Positions 9,257-16,004 of a DNA stretch of 64,000 nucleotides are shown here, in pieces. The DNA is from Rhodobacterales bacterium 32-67-9 (lineage in GTDB: Bacteria > Pseudomonadota > Alphaproteobacteria > Rhodobacterales > Rhodobacteraceae), in assembly GCA_002280515.1 (NCBI GenBank), contig NCEA01000011.1, positions 1 to 64,000 on the forward strand, given 5' to 3'. Both the position numbers and the translations under genes were made by a program. Each line of letters opens with the position of its first letter. Position 1 is the first letter of the stretch. A model generated the notes under the pieces. It searched no databases. It saw only the letters and a program-made list of their open reading frames with translations, and was not told the origin of the DNA.

Positions 9257-9314
9257 TCCGGTTTGGGTAGCACGGCAGAACAAGTTGCAACTAATGAATT
9301 TCTTGCGTCTATAT

Positions 9315-9333
9315 ATGCGCAAATCTTATGCAT
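9315..9333. promoter_or_regulatory. Candidate LysR operator (ATGC-N11-GCAT dyad)
   Basis: In the 98-bp divergent gap, ATGC (9315-9318) and GCAT (9330-9333) are separated by exactly 11 bp, fitting the T-N11-A rule for LysR-type binding sites. It lies 21 bp before the LysR start and 59 bp before the first gene of the oxidoreductase operon, and the surroundings are A/T-rich compared with the rest of the region. A role in autoregulation and in control of the operon is inferred. Confidence 0.45.
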
Positions 9334-9354
9334 TGGCCGGCGGGAGGGCCGAAG

Positions 9355-10299
9355 ATGAATTTCCGAATGCTCACGGCGTTCCGGGCCGTCATGACAGCGG
9401 GCAGCGTGACTGATGCAAGCGTGGCGCTCGGCCGGTCGCAGCCGGCCCTCAGCCGCAGCATCGCCGATCTGGAAGCGTCACTCGGCTACCGCCTTTTCGA
9501 CCGGGTGAACCGCCGGATGGTTCCGACCGAAGAGGCGGTTCTTCTTTTCAAGGAGGTCGAGCGCGCGTTCCAGAGTCTCGAATTCATTGACCAGGCGGCG
9601 CGCGCGATCGGCGAGCGGCGGCGGCGCTACGTCCATGTCGCGGCGATGCCGGCGATCGCCTTCAGCGTCCTGCCCATCGCGGCGGAAAAGATGGTCGGCG
9701 CCTATCCCGACGTGCGGATGACCCTTGAGGTGCGCAGCAGTGACTGGGTGCTGCAATCGGTGCTGCACCGGCAATGCGATGTCGGCATCGCCGGCCTGCC
9801 GCTCGACGATCCGGGGCTCCGGGTCGCGTTTGTCGCCTCGGCGGCGGCGGTCTGTGTGCTGCCGAAGGGTCACCGGCTCGCGGCGCGCGCGGTGATCCGG
9901 CCGGCCGATCTCGCGGACGAGCCTTTCATCTCGCTCGGCGCCGCCTACCGGACCCGCCAGGAAGTCGACCGCATCTTCCGCGAGGCGGAAGTCGAGCGCG
10001 AGATGCGGGTGGAGACGCAATTGTCGGAGATGGCGTGCCTGCTGGTCGAGCGTGGTCTCGGAGTCGCGGTCGTCGATCCGTTCACGCCGCTCCTGCGGCC
10101 GGACCTGAAGCTTGACGTCCGGCCGTTTCTGCCGGAGGTTCCGTTTCAGTGGGGGGCGGTCACGCAGTCCGGACGGCACTTGCCGCCGCCTGTCGCGCAA
10201 TTCCTCGAGATTCTGAAGGACAGCGTGGCCGGCTGCGACTATCCGAAGGCAACCGTGACCTCGGCTGCCGCGGCGATTAAGGCGGGAGGACACTCTTGA
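9355..10299 (+). CDS. LysR family transcriptional regulator
   Basis: 314 aa, a normal LysR length. The N-terminal winged helix-turn-helix includes SVTDASVALGRSQPALSRSI followed by LGYRLFDR, the canonical LysR DNA-binding pattern. The remainder is a periplasmic-binding-protein-like effector domain. The ATG at 9355 follows GGGAGGG; nine in-frame codons upstream are not needed. It is divergent from the oxidoreductase/transporter operon and overlaps the start of the DadA-like gene by 4 bp, so it probably controls both in response to the imported amino acid or opine. Confidence 0.93.
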   Translation: MNFRMLTAFRAVMTAGSVTDASVALGRSQPALSRSIADLEASLGYRLFDRVNRRMVPTEEAVLLFKEVERAFQSLEFIDQAARAIGERRRRYVHVAAMPAIAFSVLPIAAEKMVGAYPDVRMTLEVRSSDWVLQSVLHRQCDVGIAGLPLDDPGLRVAFVASAAAVCVLPKGHRLAARAVIRPADLADEPFISLGAAYRTRQEVDRIFREAEVEREMRVETQLSEMACLLVERGLGVAVVDPFTPLLRPDLKLDVRPFLPEVPFQWGAVTQSGRHLPPPVAQFLEILKDSVAGCDYPKATVTSAAAAIKAGGHS

Positions 10300-11552
10300 C
10301 GGTTCAACAACGTCGACGCGTCACCGTCGTGGGGGCCGGCATCGTCGGCCTCGCCACGGCGCTGACCTTGCAGGCCGAGGGGCATACGGTCACCCTGATC
10401 GACCCGCGCGAGCCGGGCACCGCCACCTCCTTCGGCAATGCCGGCGCCATCGTAACGGGCGGCGTGGTGCCGACCGCGACGCCGGGTCTCTGGCGGCGGG
10501 TTCCGAACATGCTGATGGACCGGACGGGACCGCTCAGGATCCGCTGGAGCTACCTGCCGCGACTTGCCCCCTGGCTGATCCGGTTCCTCGCGGCGGGGCG
10601 CGCGGAGCGGGCGCAGGCGATCAGCGCCGAGATTGCCACGCTGACGGGACAGTGCCTTGAGGCGCATCACCGTCTGGCGCGGATGGCGGACGCGATGGCG
10701 GTGCTCAAGCCGGTCGGCTGGCTCAAGGTCTATCGCGACCAGCCGGCCTTTGGCGGCACCGCCTATGACCGGGGCCTGATGGACCGGGCCGGCGTGCGCT
10801 ACGAGGTGCTCGATGCCGACGCCCTCCGGCAGTTGGAGCCGGGCCTGTCGCGCGACTTCACCATCGGCCTCTTTCAGCCCGACGCCAGTTTCGTGAGCAC
10901 GCCCTACGACCTCAGCCGGGCCTACCTGCGCGCCTTCCTTGCGCGCGGGGGGGCCGTCGTCGGTGAGGAGGTGACCGGCTTCACCTTCGAGGACGGGCGC
11001 CCGTCGGGGGTCGTCACCGACCACGGGACGCACCCCGTCGAGGTCCTGGTCATCGCTGCGGGCGCCTGGTCGCGCCGCCTAGCGCGCCAGCTTGGCCATC
11101 CCGCCCCGCTCGATACCGAGCGCGGCTACCATCTGAACCTGTCGTGGGGCGACAATGGCCCGGTCCTGAACCGCCCTACGGTGATCGGCGGGCCGCAATT
11201 CGTGCTTTGCCCCATGGCCGACGGAATCCGGCTGACCGCTGGAGTGGAGTTCGCCGGGCTCGACGCCGACCCCGACTTCCGCCGGATCAGGGGGCTGGTG
11301 CCGCTGGCGCAGCAGGCGCTTCCGGGGTTGTCCGGAGAGGTGACCCGCGAATGGATGGGCTTCCGCCCCTCGACGCCGGATTCAAAGCCGGTGATCGGGC
11401 CGTCGCGCCGTCACCGCGATGTCTATTTCGCCTTCGGTCACGGGCATATGGGGCTCAGCCTGTCGGCGATCACCGGCCGGCTGATCGCCGACCTGATCGG
11501 CGGACGCGAGCCTGCCGTTCCGCTCGCGCCCTTCGCGGTCGACCGGTTCTAA
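10296..11552 (+). CDS. DadA-like FAD-dependent D-amino-acid dehydrogenase
   Basis: 418 aa flavoprotein of the DadA branch of the DAO family. GAGIVG at residues 13-18 binds FAD; FGNAGAIV follows at about 46-53, a typical DadA segment, and the C-terminus has FAFGHGHMGLSLS. The likely start is a TTG at 10296, overlapping the LysR stop codon and preceded by GGGAGGA; no better ATG exists nearby. DadA enzymes are membrane-associated and deaminate D-amino acids to 2-oxo acids, feeding electrons to quinone. Co-expression with LysR suggests it works in the same catabolic route as the divergent operon. Confidence 0.9.
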   Translation: MTVQQRRRVTVVGAGIVGLATALTLQAEGHTVTLIDPREPGTATSFGNAGAIVTGGVVPTATPGLWRRVPNMLMDRTGPLRIRWSYLPRLAPWLIRFLAAGRAERAQAISAEIATLTGQCLEAHHRLARMADAMAVLKPVGWLKVYRDQPAFGGTAYDRGLMDRAGVRYEVLDADALRQLEPGLSRDFTIGLFQPDASFVSTPYDLSRAYLRAFLARGGAVVGEEVTGFTFEDGRPSGVVTDHGTHPVEVLVIAAGAWSRRLARQLGHPAPLDTERGYHLNLSWGDNGPVLNRPTVIGGPQFVLCPMADGIRLTAGVEFAGLDADPDFRRIRGLVPLAQQALPGLSGEVTREWMGFRPSTPDSKPVIGPSRRHRDVYFAFGHGHMGLSLSAITGRLIADLIGGREPAVPLAPFAVDRF

Positions 11553-11558
11553 CCGGTC
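11541..11558. terminator. 8-bp dyad spanning the dadA-like stop codon
   Basis: GACCGGTT (11541-11548) and AACCGGTC (11551-11558) are perfect inverted repeats with a 2-bp centre. The TAA stop lies inside the dyad and the convergent sigma-factor stop codon begins right after it. The two genes end only 6 bp apart, so this symmetric stem could act on both transcripts. No U-run follows on either side. Confidence 0.35.
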
Positions 11559-12272
11559 TCAGGGCGCGCCGCGGCCGCGGAGCCCGGCGACGACGCGATC
11601 CGCCATGGCGCGGCAACGCGTCCCACCGAAGGGAAAGATTTCGTCGAACCCGCCGTGCACCTCCCGTTCCAGCGCCTGCCGCAGGCGGCGGCGCGCCCGG
11701 AAAAGGCGCGTCTTGACCGTGATCGGGTTCAGCGACAGGTCGCGGGCGATGTCGAGCACGCTCATCCCCTCGGCCTGATGCAGCAGGAAGGGCAGCCTTA
11801 GGTCGGCGGGCAGGTTGGCGACGGCATGTTCCAGAAGGGTCCGGATCTGGGTCCGAGCCAGGGCAGCCTCTGGCAGTTCCGGGCGCTGGCCGGGAAAGGC
11901 GAGGATATGCGACGTGTCGGGTTCGGTCACGGTGTCATAGTCCTCCGCAGGGTGGGCGCGCCGGTTTCGCGTGAGGGCGGTGTTGATGGCGATCCGCGTG
12001 ATCCAAGTGGAGAACGAGGACGCGCCCTTGAACTGTGCGAGGCGGGTGAACGCCGCAAGATAGGTGTCCTGCACGACCTCCTCGGCCTCGGCATCGCTCG
12101 GCACGATCCCCCGGGCGACCCGGAAGAGCCGCGGGTTGAGCCGCCGGATCAGTTCGCGCACCGCCGCTTCGCTGCCCGACATCGCGGCGGCGACAAGATC
12201 GGTTTCCGTCGCCGCCACTGGGCCCGCGGCGTGATCTGTCCGGGCGCCTTCGCCGCTACGCTGCGCCGTCAC
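11559..12272 (-). CDS. RNA polymerase ECF-type sigma factor
   Basis: 237 aa group 4 sigma factor. Region 2 covers about residues 40-110 and includes EEVVQDTYLAAF, the core-binding/-10 segment. Region 4 covers about 145-200 with MSVLDIARDLSLNPITVKTR, a helix-turn-helix. A cysteine-containing tail (FGGTRCRAMADRVV) follows. No anti-sigma with a zinc-binding ZAS motif is adjacent. It is the last of three overlapping genes (secreted protein, cupredoxin, sigma; overlaps of 4 bp), so it may control an envelope or copper/redox stress regulon that includes its own operon. Regulon and signal are not shown here. Confidence 0.92.
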   Translation of the reverse strand: MTAQRSGEGARTDHAAGPVAATETDLVAAAMSGSEAAVRELIRRLNPRLFRVARGIVPSDAEAEEVVQDTYLAAFTRLAQFKGASSFSTWITRIAINTALTRNRRAHPAEDYDTVTEPDTSHILAFPGQRPELPEAALARTQIRTLLEHAVANLPADLRLPFLLHQAEGMSVLDIARDLSLNPITVKTRLFRARRRLRQALEREVHGGFDEIFPFGGTRCRAMADRVVAGLRGRGAP

Positions 12273-12799
12273 TTCTCCTCCTCCTTTTCAACGCGCCCAT
12301 TGGCGAGAATCTCCTCGACCGTTGGCAGGGCGGCGAGAACCTCGGGCGTCACCTCCGTCGTGTCGTCGCTCGGCCCGCTCCAGCCGGAATCGCCAGGCTG
12401 TCCGACGACGATTCGGCCGACCATCCCCGCCATCTCGTGCGGCTGGCAGTAGTAATCGTACACCCCTGGAACAGAGAGCGTGATCTCGAACTCGTCGCCG
12501 GGCAGCAGGAAATCGCTGTCCCAGGGTTGGGCACCGGCAGGGATGCGGCGCTTCCGATCAAGGATGGCCGGGTGATAGGCGGTCGCAGTGTGGCTGTTCC
12601 CTGGATCCCGGTTCACGAAGCGGAGCGTCGTGCCCGGCGCCACCGCAAGACCGCGCGGGGCGAACCACACCCGCTCGCCCCGCGCCGTGCCACGCATCTC
12701 GACGGTCTCGACCGGCGCCGCCCCGGCGCGGACGGACATCGTGAGGATGGCGAGCGCGCCGCCCCCGAACGTCAGTATCATTCGGCGCGACGGTTTCAT
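12269..12799 (-). CDS. Secreted cupredoxin (plastocyanin/azurin-like copper protein)
   Basis: 176 aa periplasmic blue-copper-type protein. The N-terminus SRRMILTFGGGALA resembles a twin-arginine signal. Copper ligands are visible as His70 (GNSH), Cys118, His121 and Met126 (YYCQPHEMAGM), the usual His, Cys-x2-His-x4-Met set of single-domain cupredoxins. A charged tail (TVEEILANGRVEKEEEK) follows the domain. It could carry electrons or handle copper near the cbb3 oxidase encoded 3-6 kb upstream on the same strand. It overlaps both neighbours by 4 bp, showing tight coupling with the sigma factor. Confidence 0.88.
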   Translation of the reverse strand: MKPSRRMILTFGGGALAILTMSVRAGAAPVETVEMRGTARGERVWFAPRGLAVAPGTTLRFVNRDPGNSHTATAYHPAILDRKRRIPAGAQPWDSDFLLPGDEFEITLSVPGVYDYYCQPHEMAGMVGRIVVGQPGDSGWSGPSDDTTEVTPEVLAALPTVEEILANGRVEKEEEK

Positions 12800-13215
12800 T
12801 TCGCCAGCCGGTCCTCGGCGCCCTCGTCATGGTAGAGCACGACGTGGGCGTGCGGCTTCTCGACGCCGGGGTGGCCGGCGTTGTAGTAGATGTCGACGCC
12901 GGACACGGTGTGCGACCCGACAGCGAGGCCATCATAGGCGGTTCCATTCTTGAGATCGTCCAGCGGCGTCATGTAGACGGTCGCGGAGAGCTTGCCGTCA
13001 TGGTCATAGGCAAGGAACGGGCCGGCGGGCAGAGTCGCGGGGTCGACGAAGAGCGTCCCGAGGCCGGGAATGAACGCCGGAAGCGGCACGACGTCGCTGA
13101 CCTGCACGTAAGGAGCCGGCGGTGGCGATTGCTCCAGCGCCTTGTCGTCATGCGCGAAAGAGGCGCCGGTTGTCGCGAAGAGCATCGCGGCGGCGATCAG
13201 CAGGGGTCTTTGCAT
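12796..13215 (-). CDS. Secreted small protein, possibly TTHB210-like (DUF5602)
   Basis: 139 aa from the ATG at 13215, with a clear Sec signal (MQRPLLIAAAMLFATTGASFA) and a mature part rich in Pro and Gly. Features are GLGTLFVDPATLPAGPFLAY and a His-rich end (GHPGVEKPHAHVVLYH) that could bind metal. The fold may be the TTHB210-like domain, named after a Thermus protein whose gene is controlled by an ECF sigma system. I recall that link but cannot verify it here; if right, it would fit the sigma gene two positions downstream. Function otherwise unknown. Confidence 0.75.
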   Translation of the reverse strand: MQRPLLIAAAMLFATTGASFAHDDKALEQSPPPAPYVQVSDVVPLPAFIPGLGTLFVDPATLPAGPFLAYDHDGKLSATVYMTPLDDLKNGTAYDGLAVGSHTVSGVDIYYNAGHPGVEKPHAHVVLYHDEGAEDRLAK

Positions 13216-13348
13216 CGTTCGTCCTTTCCTGAACATGGCGGCCCTGATCCGGGGATACCTGACCATTGGATGCGGCGGATCGGGAAAGGTTCCCGAGATC
13301 GCGGGGAATTGTTCGACGGCCGCACTCTGCCCCGGCGGCCAAGTCGCG
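13216..13348. promoter_or_regulatory. Gap upstream of the sigma/cupredoxin operon with a GGAACC box
   Basis: This 133-bp gap separates two otherwise overlapping gene blocks, so it probably holds a promoter for the leftward three-gene sigma operon. On the minus strand GGAACC (plus-strand 13288-13293) matches the -35 element favoured by many ECF sigma factors, which would allow autoregulation. A matching -10 is not convincing. The box is also half of a short inverted repeat, GGGAA..TTCCC. Confidence 0.3.
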
Positions 13349-13621
13349 TCAGGGTATGCTGAAGGGACTTTGTGGCACGTCGAAGATCGCGCGCTTCAGG
13401 ACCTGGCCTTCTGCATCCACCGTCAGGCGAAAGGCGCGCCCGGCGTGAAAGAAGGTCAGCCTCCAGCGCCCGGCATCCTCGCCGCTTCCGGCTTCGCAGC
13501 GTGTGGTCATGCGGCCGTCCGCCATCGCCGCCCGGATCTCCGGTTCGGGACGGCCGAAGGCGGCCGAGAGGATTGCGGCGTCGACGACGAAGCCGTCACC
13601 CTCCCGTTCGACCCTGGTCAT
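13349..13621 (-). CDS. Small conserved protein, DUF6522-like
   Basis: 90 aa, no signal peptide or membrane helix. It begins MTRVEREGDGFVVDAAILSAAFG, then a segment with IRAAMADGRMTTRCEAG and ends with RLTVDAEGQVLKRAIFDVP. I believe this is the DUF6522 type found beside respiratory or denitrification genes in Rhodobacteraceae, but the family call is from memory. It overlaps the preceding 77-aa gene by 4 bp and is at the end of the cco gene block. Function unknown. Confidence 0.7.
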   Translation of the reverse strand: MTRVEREGDGFVVDAAILSAAFGRPEPEIRAAMADGRMTTRCEAGSGEDAGRWRLTFFHAGRAFRLTVDAEGQVLKRAIFDVPQSPFSIP

Positions 13622-13851
13622 CCGCGATCCGTCCAGTAGCCGTTCGCCGCCGCCACGGTGGCAAAATGCGTGGCCACGACCTGGCTGACCGCGATCAGCG
13701 CTTCAGCGTCCTCGGCGTAGTCGGGGCGGAGCCGGTCGCGCACCGCCGGATCCGGCTGGGTTGCCTTGACCGCGACGCGGGCAAGCTTGATCGCAAGCTC
13801 ATAGCCCTCTTCCGGAGTCGCTGTTTTGAGTGTCGGGAGCCAGCTTGTCAT
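13618..13851 (-). CDS. Hypothetical 77-aa protein
   Basis: Small soluble protein, mostly predicted helical, with no motif I recognise. It begins MTSWLPTLKTATPEEGYELA and has a run YAEDAEALIAVSQVVATHF. The ATG at 13851 is preceded by a GGAG box. It overlaps the 3' part of ccoS by 53 bp in another frame and the next gene by 4 bp. The overlaps and a clear ribosome-binding site support it as real. Its place inside a cbb3 assembly block suggests an accessory role, nothing more. Confidence 0.65.
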   Translation of the reverse strand: MTSWLPTLKTATPEEGYELAIKLARVAVKATQPDPAVRDRLRPDYAEDAEALIAVSQVVATHFATVAAANGYWTDRG

Positions 13852-14011
13852 GGGGGTCTCCTCTCTTGTCCACTGGGGGTTGCGTCGGGATGACGCGCCA
13901 GGCGGCGCCGTCGGGGTCCTCGAACTGGCCGTCCCTGAGCGCCCAGAGGAACGCCGCGAGGCCGATCAGCCCGAGCGTGATCGACAGCGGTATGAGGACG
14001 ACGAGGCTCAT
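13799..14011 (-). CDS. ccoS: cbb3-type cytochrome oxidase assembly protein CcoS
   Basis: 70 aa with one N-terminal membrane helix (LVVLIPLSITLGLIGLAAF) followed directly by WALRDGQFEDPDG, the family hallmark of CcoS. CcoS is needed for cofactor (heme/copper) insertion into the CcoN subunit. The tail after residue 45 is polar and longer than in some homologues. The usual partner CcoI (copper ATPase), CcoG and CcoH genes are not next to it in this window; here it is separated from ccoP by DUF2189 and a small membrane protein. Confidence 0.88.
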   Translation of the reverse strand: MSLVVLIPLSITLGLIGLAAFLWALRDGQFEDPDGAAWRVIPTQPPVDKRGDPHDKLAPDTQNSDSGRGL

Positions 14012-14805
14012 CCCTCCGCTCCGGCAATCGCGGCGCAGGCGTGCCAGGTGCCGTGGCCGAGGACCGGGAAGATCACGATCAACCCGACCAGGCCCGTTGC
14101 GACCGAAATCGCCAGCCCCGCCGCGACGATGGCACCCCAGGCGAGCATGGGGCGCAGATTCTGCACGGTCATGGCGAAGCTCTGGCCCATCGCGGTCAGC
14201 GCATCGGTCCGGCGCGACACCAGCATTGGAATGGAAAAGACGCTGATCGCGAAGGCGAAGGCTGCGAACAGCCCGCCCACCAGCGTGCCCGTCGCGATCA
14301 GCGTCCCTCCCCGGAACGTCGTCAGCACGTTCGTCAACGCGTCGGCGGCGCCGGGGAAGGGGGAGAGGCCGAAGAACAGCGCGTAGAGAAGGTCCGCCGC
14401 CCTGAGCCAGAAGAGGATGAGAAGGCCGAGCATGAGCCCGGCATAAGCCAGTTGCCCACCCGAGGCCGGACGGAACGCCACCATGTCCGAAAGCCCGGTC
14501 GTCATGCCCTTGGTGCGGCGGCGGCTCTTCTCGTAAAGGCCGATCGCCAGGAACGGCCCGACGATGAGGAATCCTGAGATCGCGGGAAGGGCGAGGTAGA
14601 GCAGGCCGCCGGCATGTAGTGCCCAGAGCGTCACATAGGATGCCAGCGCAAGGAACAAGCCGTAGGCGAGGCTGGGCATAGGGGCGGCGCGCAGGTCGTC
14701 CCAGCCCGATTTGAGCCAGTCGAGGGAGGCACTTGCCGGCAGGTCGCGCGCGAACCGCAGTGCCGGCCGGTCGGGTTTGCGCAAGGCGGGAAGCGGTTCG
14801 AGCAT
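14008..14805 (-). CDS. DUF2189 integral membrane protein
   Basis: 265 aa polytopic membrane protein of the DUF2189 family. The start at 14805 (MLEPLPAL) is preceded by AAGGAGA. Features are SLDWLKSGWDDLRAAPMPSLAYG, GPFLAIGLYEKSRR, and about six hydrophobic segments. The function of the family is unknown, but members occur beside cytochrome oxidase genes. It overlaps ccoS by 4 bp, so an involvement in oxidase assembly or membrane insertion is plausible but unproven. Confidence 0.85.
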   Translation of the reverse strand: MLEPLPALRKPDRPALRFARDLPASASLDWLKSGWDDLRAAPMPSLAYGLFLALASYVTLWALHAGGLLYLALPAISGFLIVGPFLAIGLYEKSRRRTKGMTTGLSDMVAFRPASGGQLAYAGLMLGLLILFWLRAADLLYALFFGLSPFPGAADALTNVLTTFRGGTLIATGTLVGGLFAAFAFAISVFSIPMLVSRRTDALTAMGQSFAMTVQNLRPMLAWGAIVAAGLAISVATGLVGLIVIFPVLGHGTWHACAAIAGAEG

Positions 14806-14818
14806 CGCCGTTCTCCTT

Positions 14819-14977
14819 TCAGCAGTCGCGCCGGGCCGGCTCGCCCCCGGCGACGACGGTGCAGGCGGGCTGCGAGCCCTGCGCCACGATGAGGAGATGC
14901 GCATTCGCCGCGACGAACAGGGTCACGCCAGCGAAGGCCGCCCCGATCGCCAGTCGTTTTTGCGCCTGCGCCGTCAT
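14819..14977 (-). CDS. Small single-helix membrane protein downstream of ccoP
   Basis: 52 aa, starting MTAQAQKRLAIGAAFAGVTL with one hydrophobic helix at about residues 9-30, then a short periplasmic-type tail containing two cysteines (PACTVVAGG..RRDC). The start codon overlaps the ccoP stop by 4 bp. No family recognised. The location of this helix-plus-cysteines protein inside the oxidase operon makes it a candidate small accessory subunit or copper/heme chaperone. Confidence 0.65.
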   Translation of the reverse strand: MTAQAQKRLAIGAAFAGVTLFVAANAHLLIVAQGSQPACTVVAGGEPARRDC

Positions 14978-15846
14978 TTCGCCACCTCGCCCTTGGTTTC
15001 CGCGAGGTCCGCCACGTAAAGCGCGAGGAGGTTTATCTCGGCCTCCGAGAGCCGCCCCGCCCACGCGGGCATGACCCCGTGACGGCCATGCGTGAGGGTT
15101 TGCAGGACCGTGGCGGCATCCTGCCCATAAAGAACCGATACATCGGTGAGCGACGGCGCGCCGACGCCGAGGCCGCCCGTGCCGCCGTCGCCGTGGCAGG
15201 CGGCACAGTTTTCCGAGAAAATCGCGGCGGCGGGGCTGTCGCTGTCGGCGTCCCCTTTTGGCAGGGTCGCGACATAGCCGGCCAGTTCCGCGCGCTCTGC
15301 GGCGCTCATCCAGTTGAAGGCGGGCATCTCAGCGATGCGGGACTCTTCGTTGGCGTTGATACCGTGCCGGATGGTGAGGGCGATTTCGGCCGGGTCGCCG
15401 CTCCAGAGCCAGTATCCGTCGGCGAGAACCGGGAAACCGGGGCCACCCTGTCCGGAGGTCCCGTGGCAGGCGGCGCAATTGTCGTCGAAGAGCCGCCGCG
15501 CGGCCGGCATCGCCTGTCGCATCAGCCCGGTATCAGCTTGTAGTGCCGCGATATCGGGCGCTTCGAACCGGTCGAGCCAGCCTTGCCGTTCTGCGGCGAT
15601 CTCGCGAAAGCCGGTGACCGCCTCGGTGCCCTGATCGAGGCCGAGCAGCCCGCGCGTGTAATCCCGGCCGGTCGGCCAGGCAGGCAGCAGGATCCAGGCA
15701 ACGACCGAATAAAGGAAGGCCAGCGCCAGAATCCAGATCACCAGCTTCGGGAATGGAGTGTTTAGTTCCTTGATGCCGTTCCAGTTGTGGCCGGTCGTGT
15801 CGTGGCCGGTGACCGGGTCCACTTCGCGGGTATCGGTGCCGCTCAT
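14974..15846 (-). CDS. ccoP: cbb3-type cytochrome c oxidase subunit III (diheme CcoP)
   Basis: 290 aa membrane-anchored diheme cytochrome c. The N-terminus has the CcoP hallmark HNWNGIKELNTPFPK, then a membrane helix at about residues 36-55. Two heme c sites are visible: CAACH at 124-128 and again at 214-218. MPAF and MPAW near residues 174 and 258 are likely axial methionines. CcoP accepts electrons from periplasmic cytochromes and passes them to CcoO and CcoN. It overlaps ccoQ upstream by 4 bp. Confidence 0.97.
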   Translation of the reverse strand: MSGTDTREVDPVTGHDTTGHNWNGIKELNTPFPKLVIWILALAFLYSVVAWILLPAWPTGRDYTRGLLGLDQGTEAVTGFREIAAERQGWLDRFEAPDIAALQADTGLMRQAMPAARRLFDDNCAACHGTSGQGGPGFPVLADGYWLWSGDPAEIALTIRHGINANEESRIAEMPAFNWMSAAERAELAGYVATLPKGDADSDSPAAAIFSENCAACHGDGGTGGLGVGAPSLTDVSVLYGQDAATVLQTLTHGRHGVMPAWAGRLSEAEINLLALYVADLAETKGEVAK

Positions 15847-16004
15847 CTTGTCTCCTCCGCGTCGGGAAGGATCGAGCGCGCGGCAGCTTCATATGCCCTG
15901 CGGCGCGAGGGGCTGTAGGTCCGGATCACCACGATGACGAAAAAGCCCATCAGCCAGACAAGCCCGACGGTCTTGGAGAGATAAACCAGAAGGTCATGTG
16001 TCAT
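15843..16004 (-). CDS. ccoQ: cbb3-type oxidase small subunit CcoQ
   Basis: 53 aa: MTHDLLVYLS at the start, a single helix through VGLVWLMGFFVIVVI, then a basic stretch RTYSPSRRRAYEAAA typical of CcoQ (FixQ). CcoQ stabilises the oxidase complex. The gene lies exactly between ccoO and ccoP with 4-bp overlaps on both sides, which leaves little doubt about identity despite its size. Confidence 0.92.
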   Translation of the reverse strand: MTHDLLVYLSKTVGLVWLMGFFVIVVIRTYSPSRRRAYEAAARSILPDAEETR

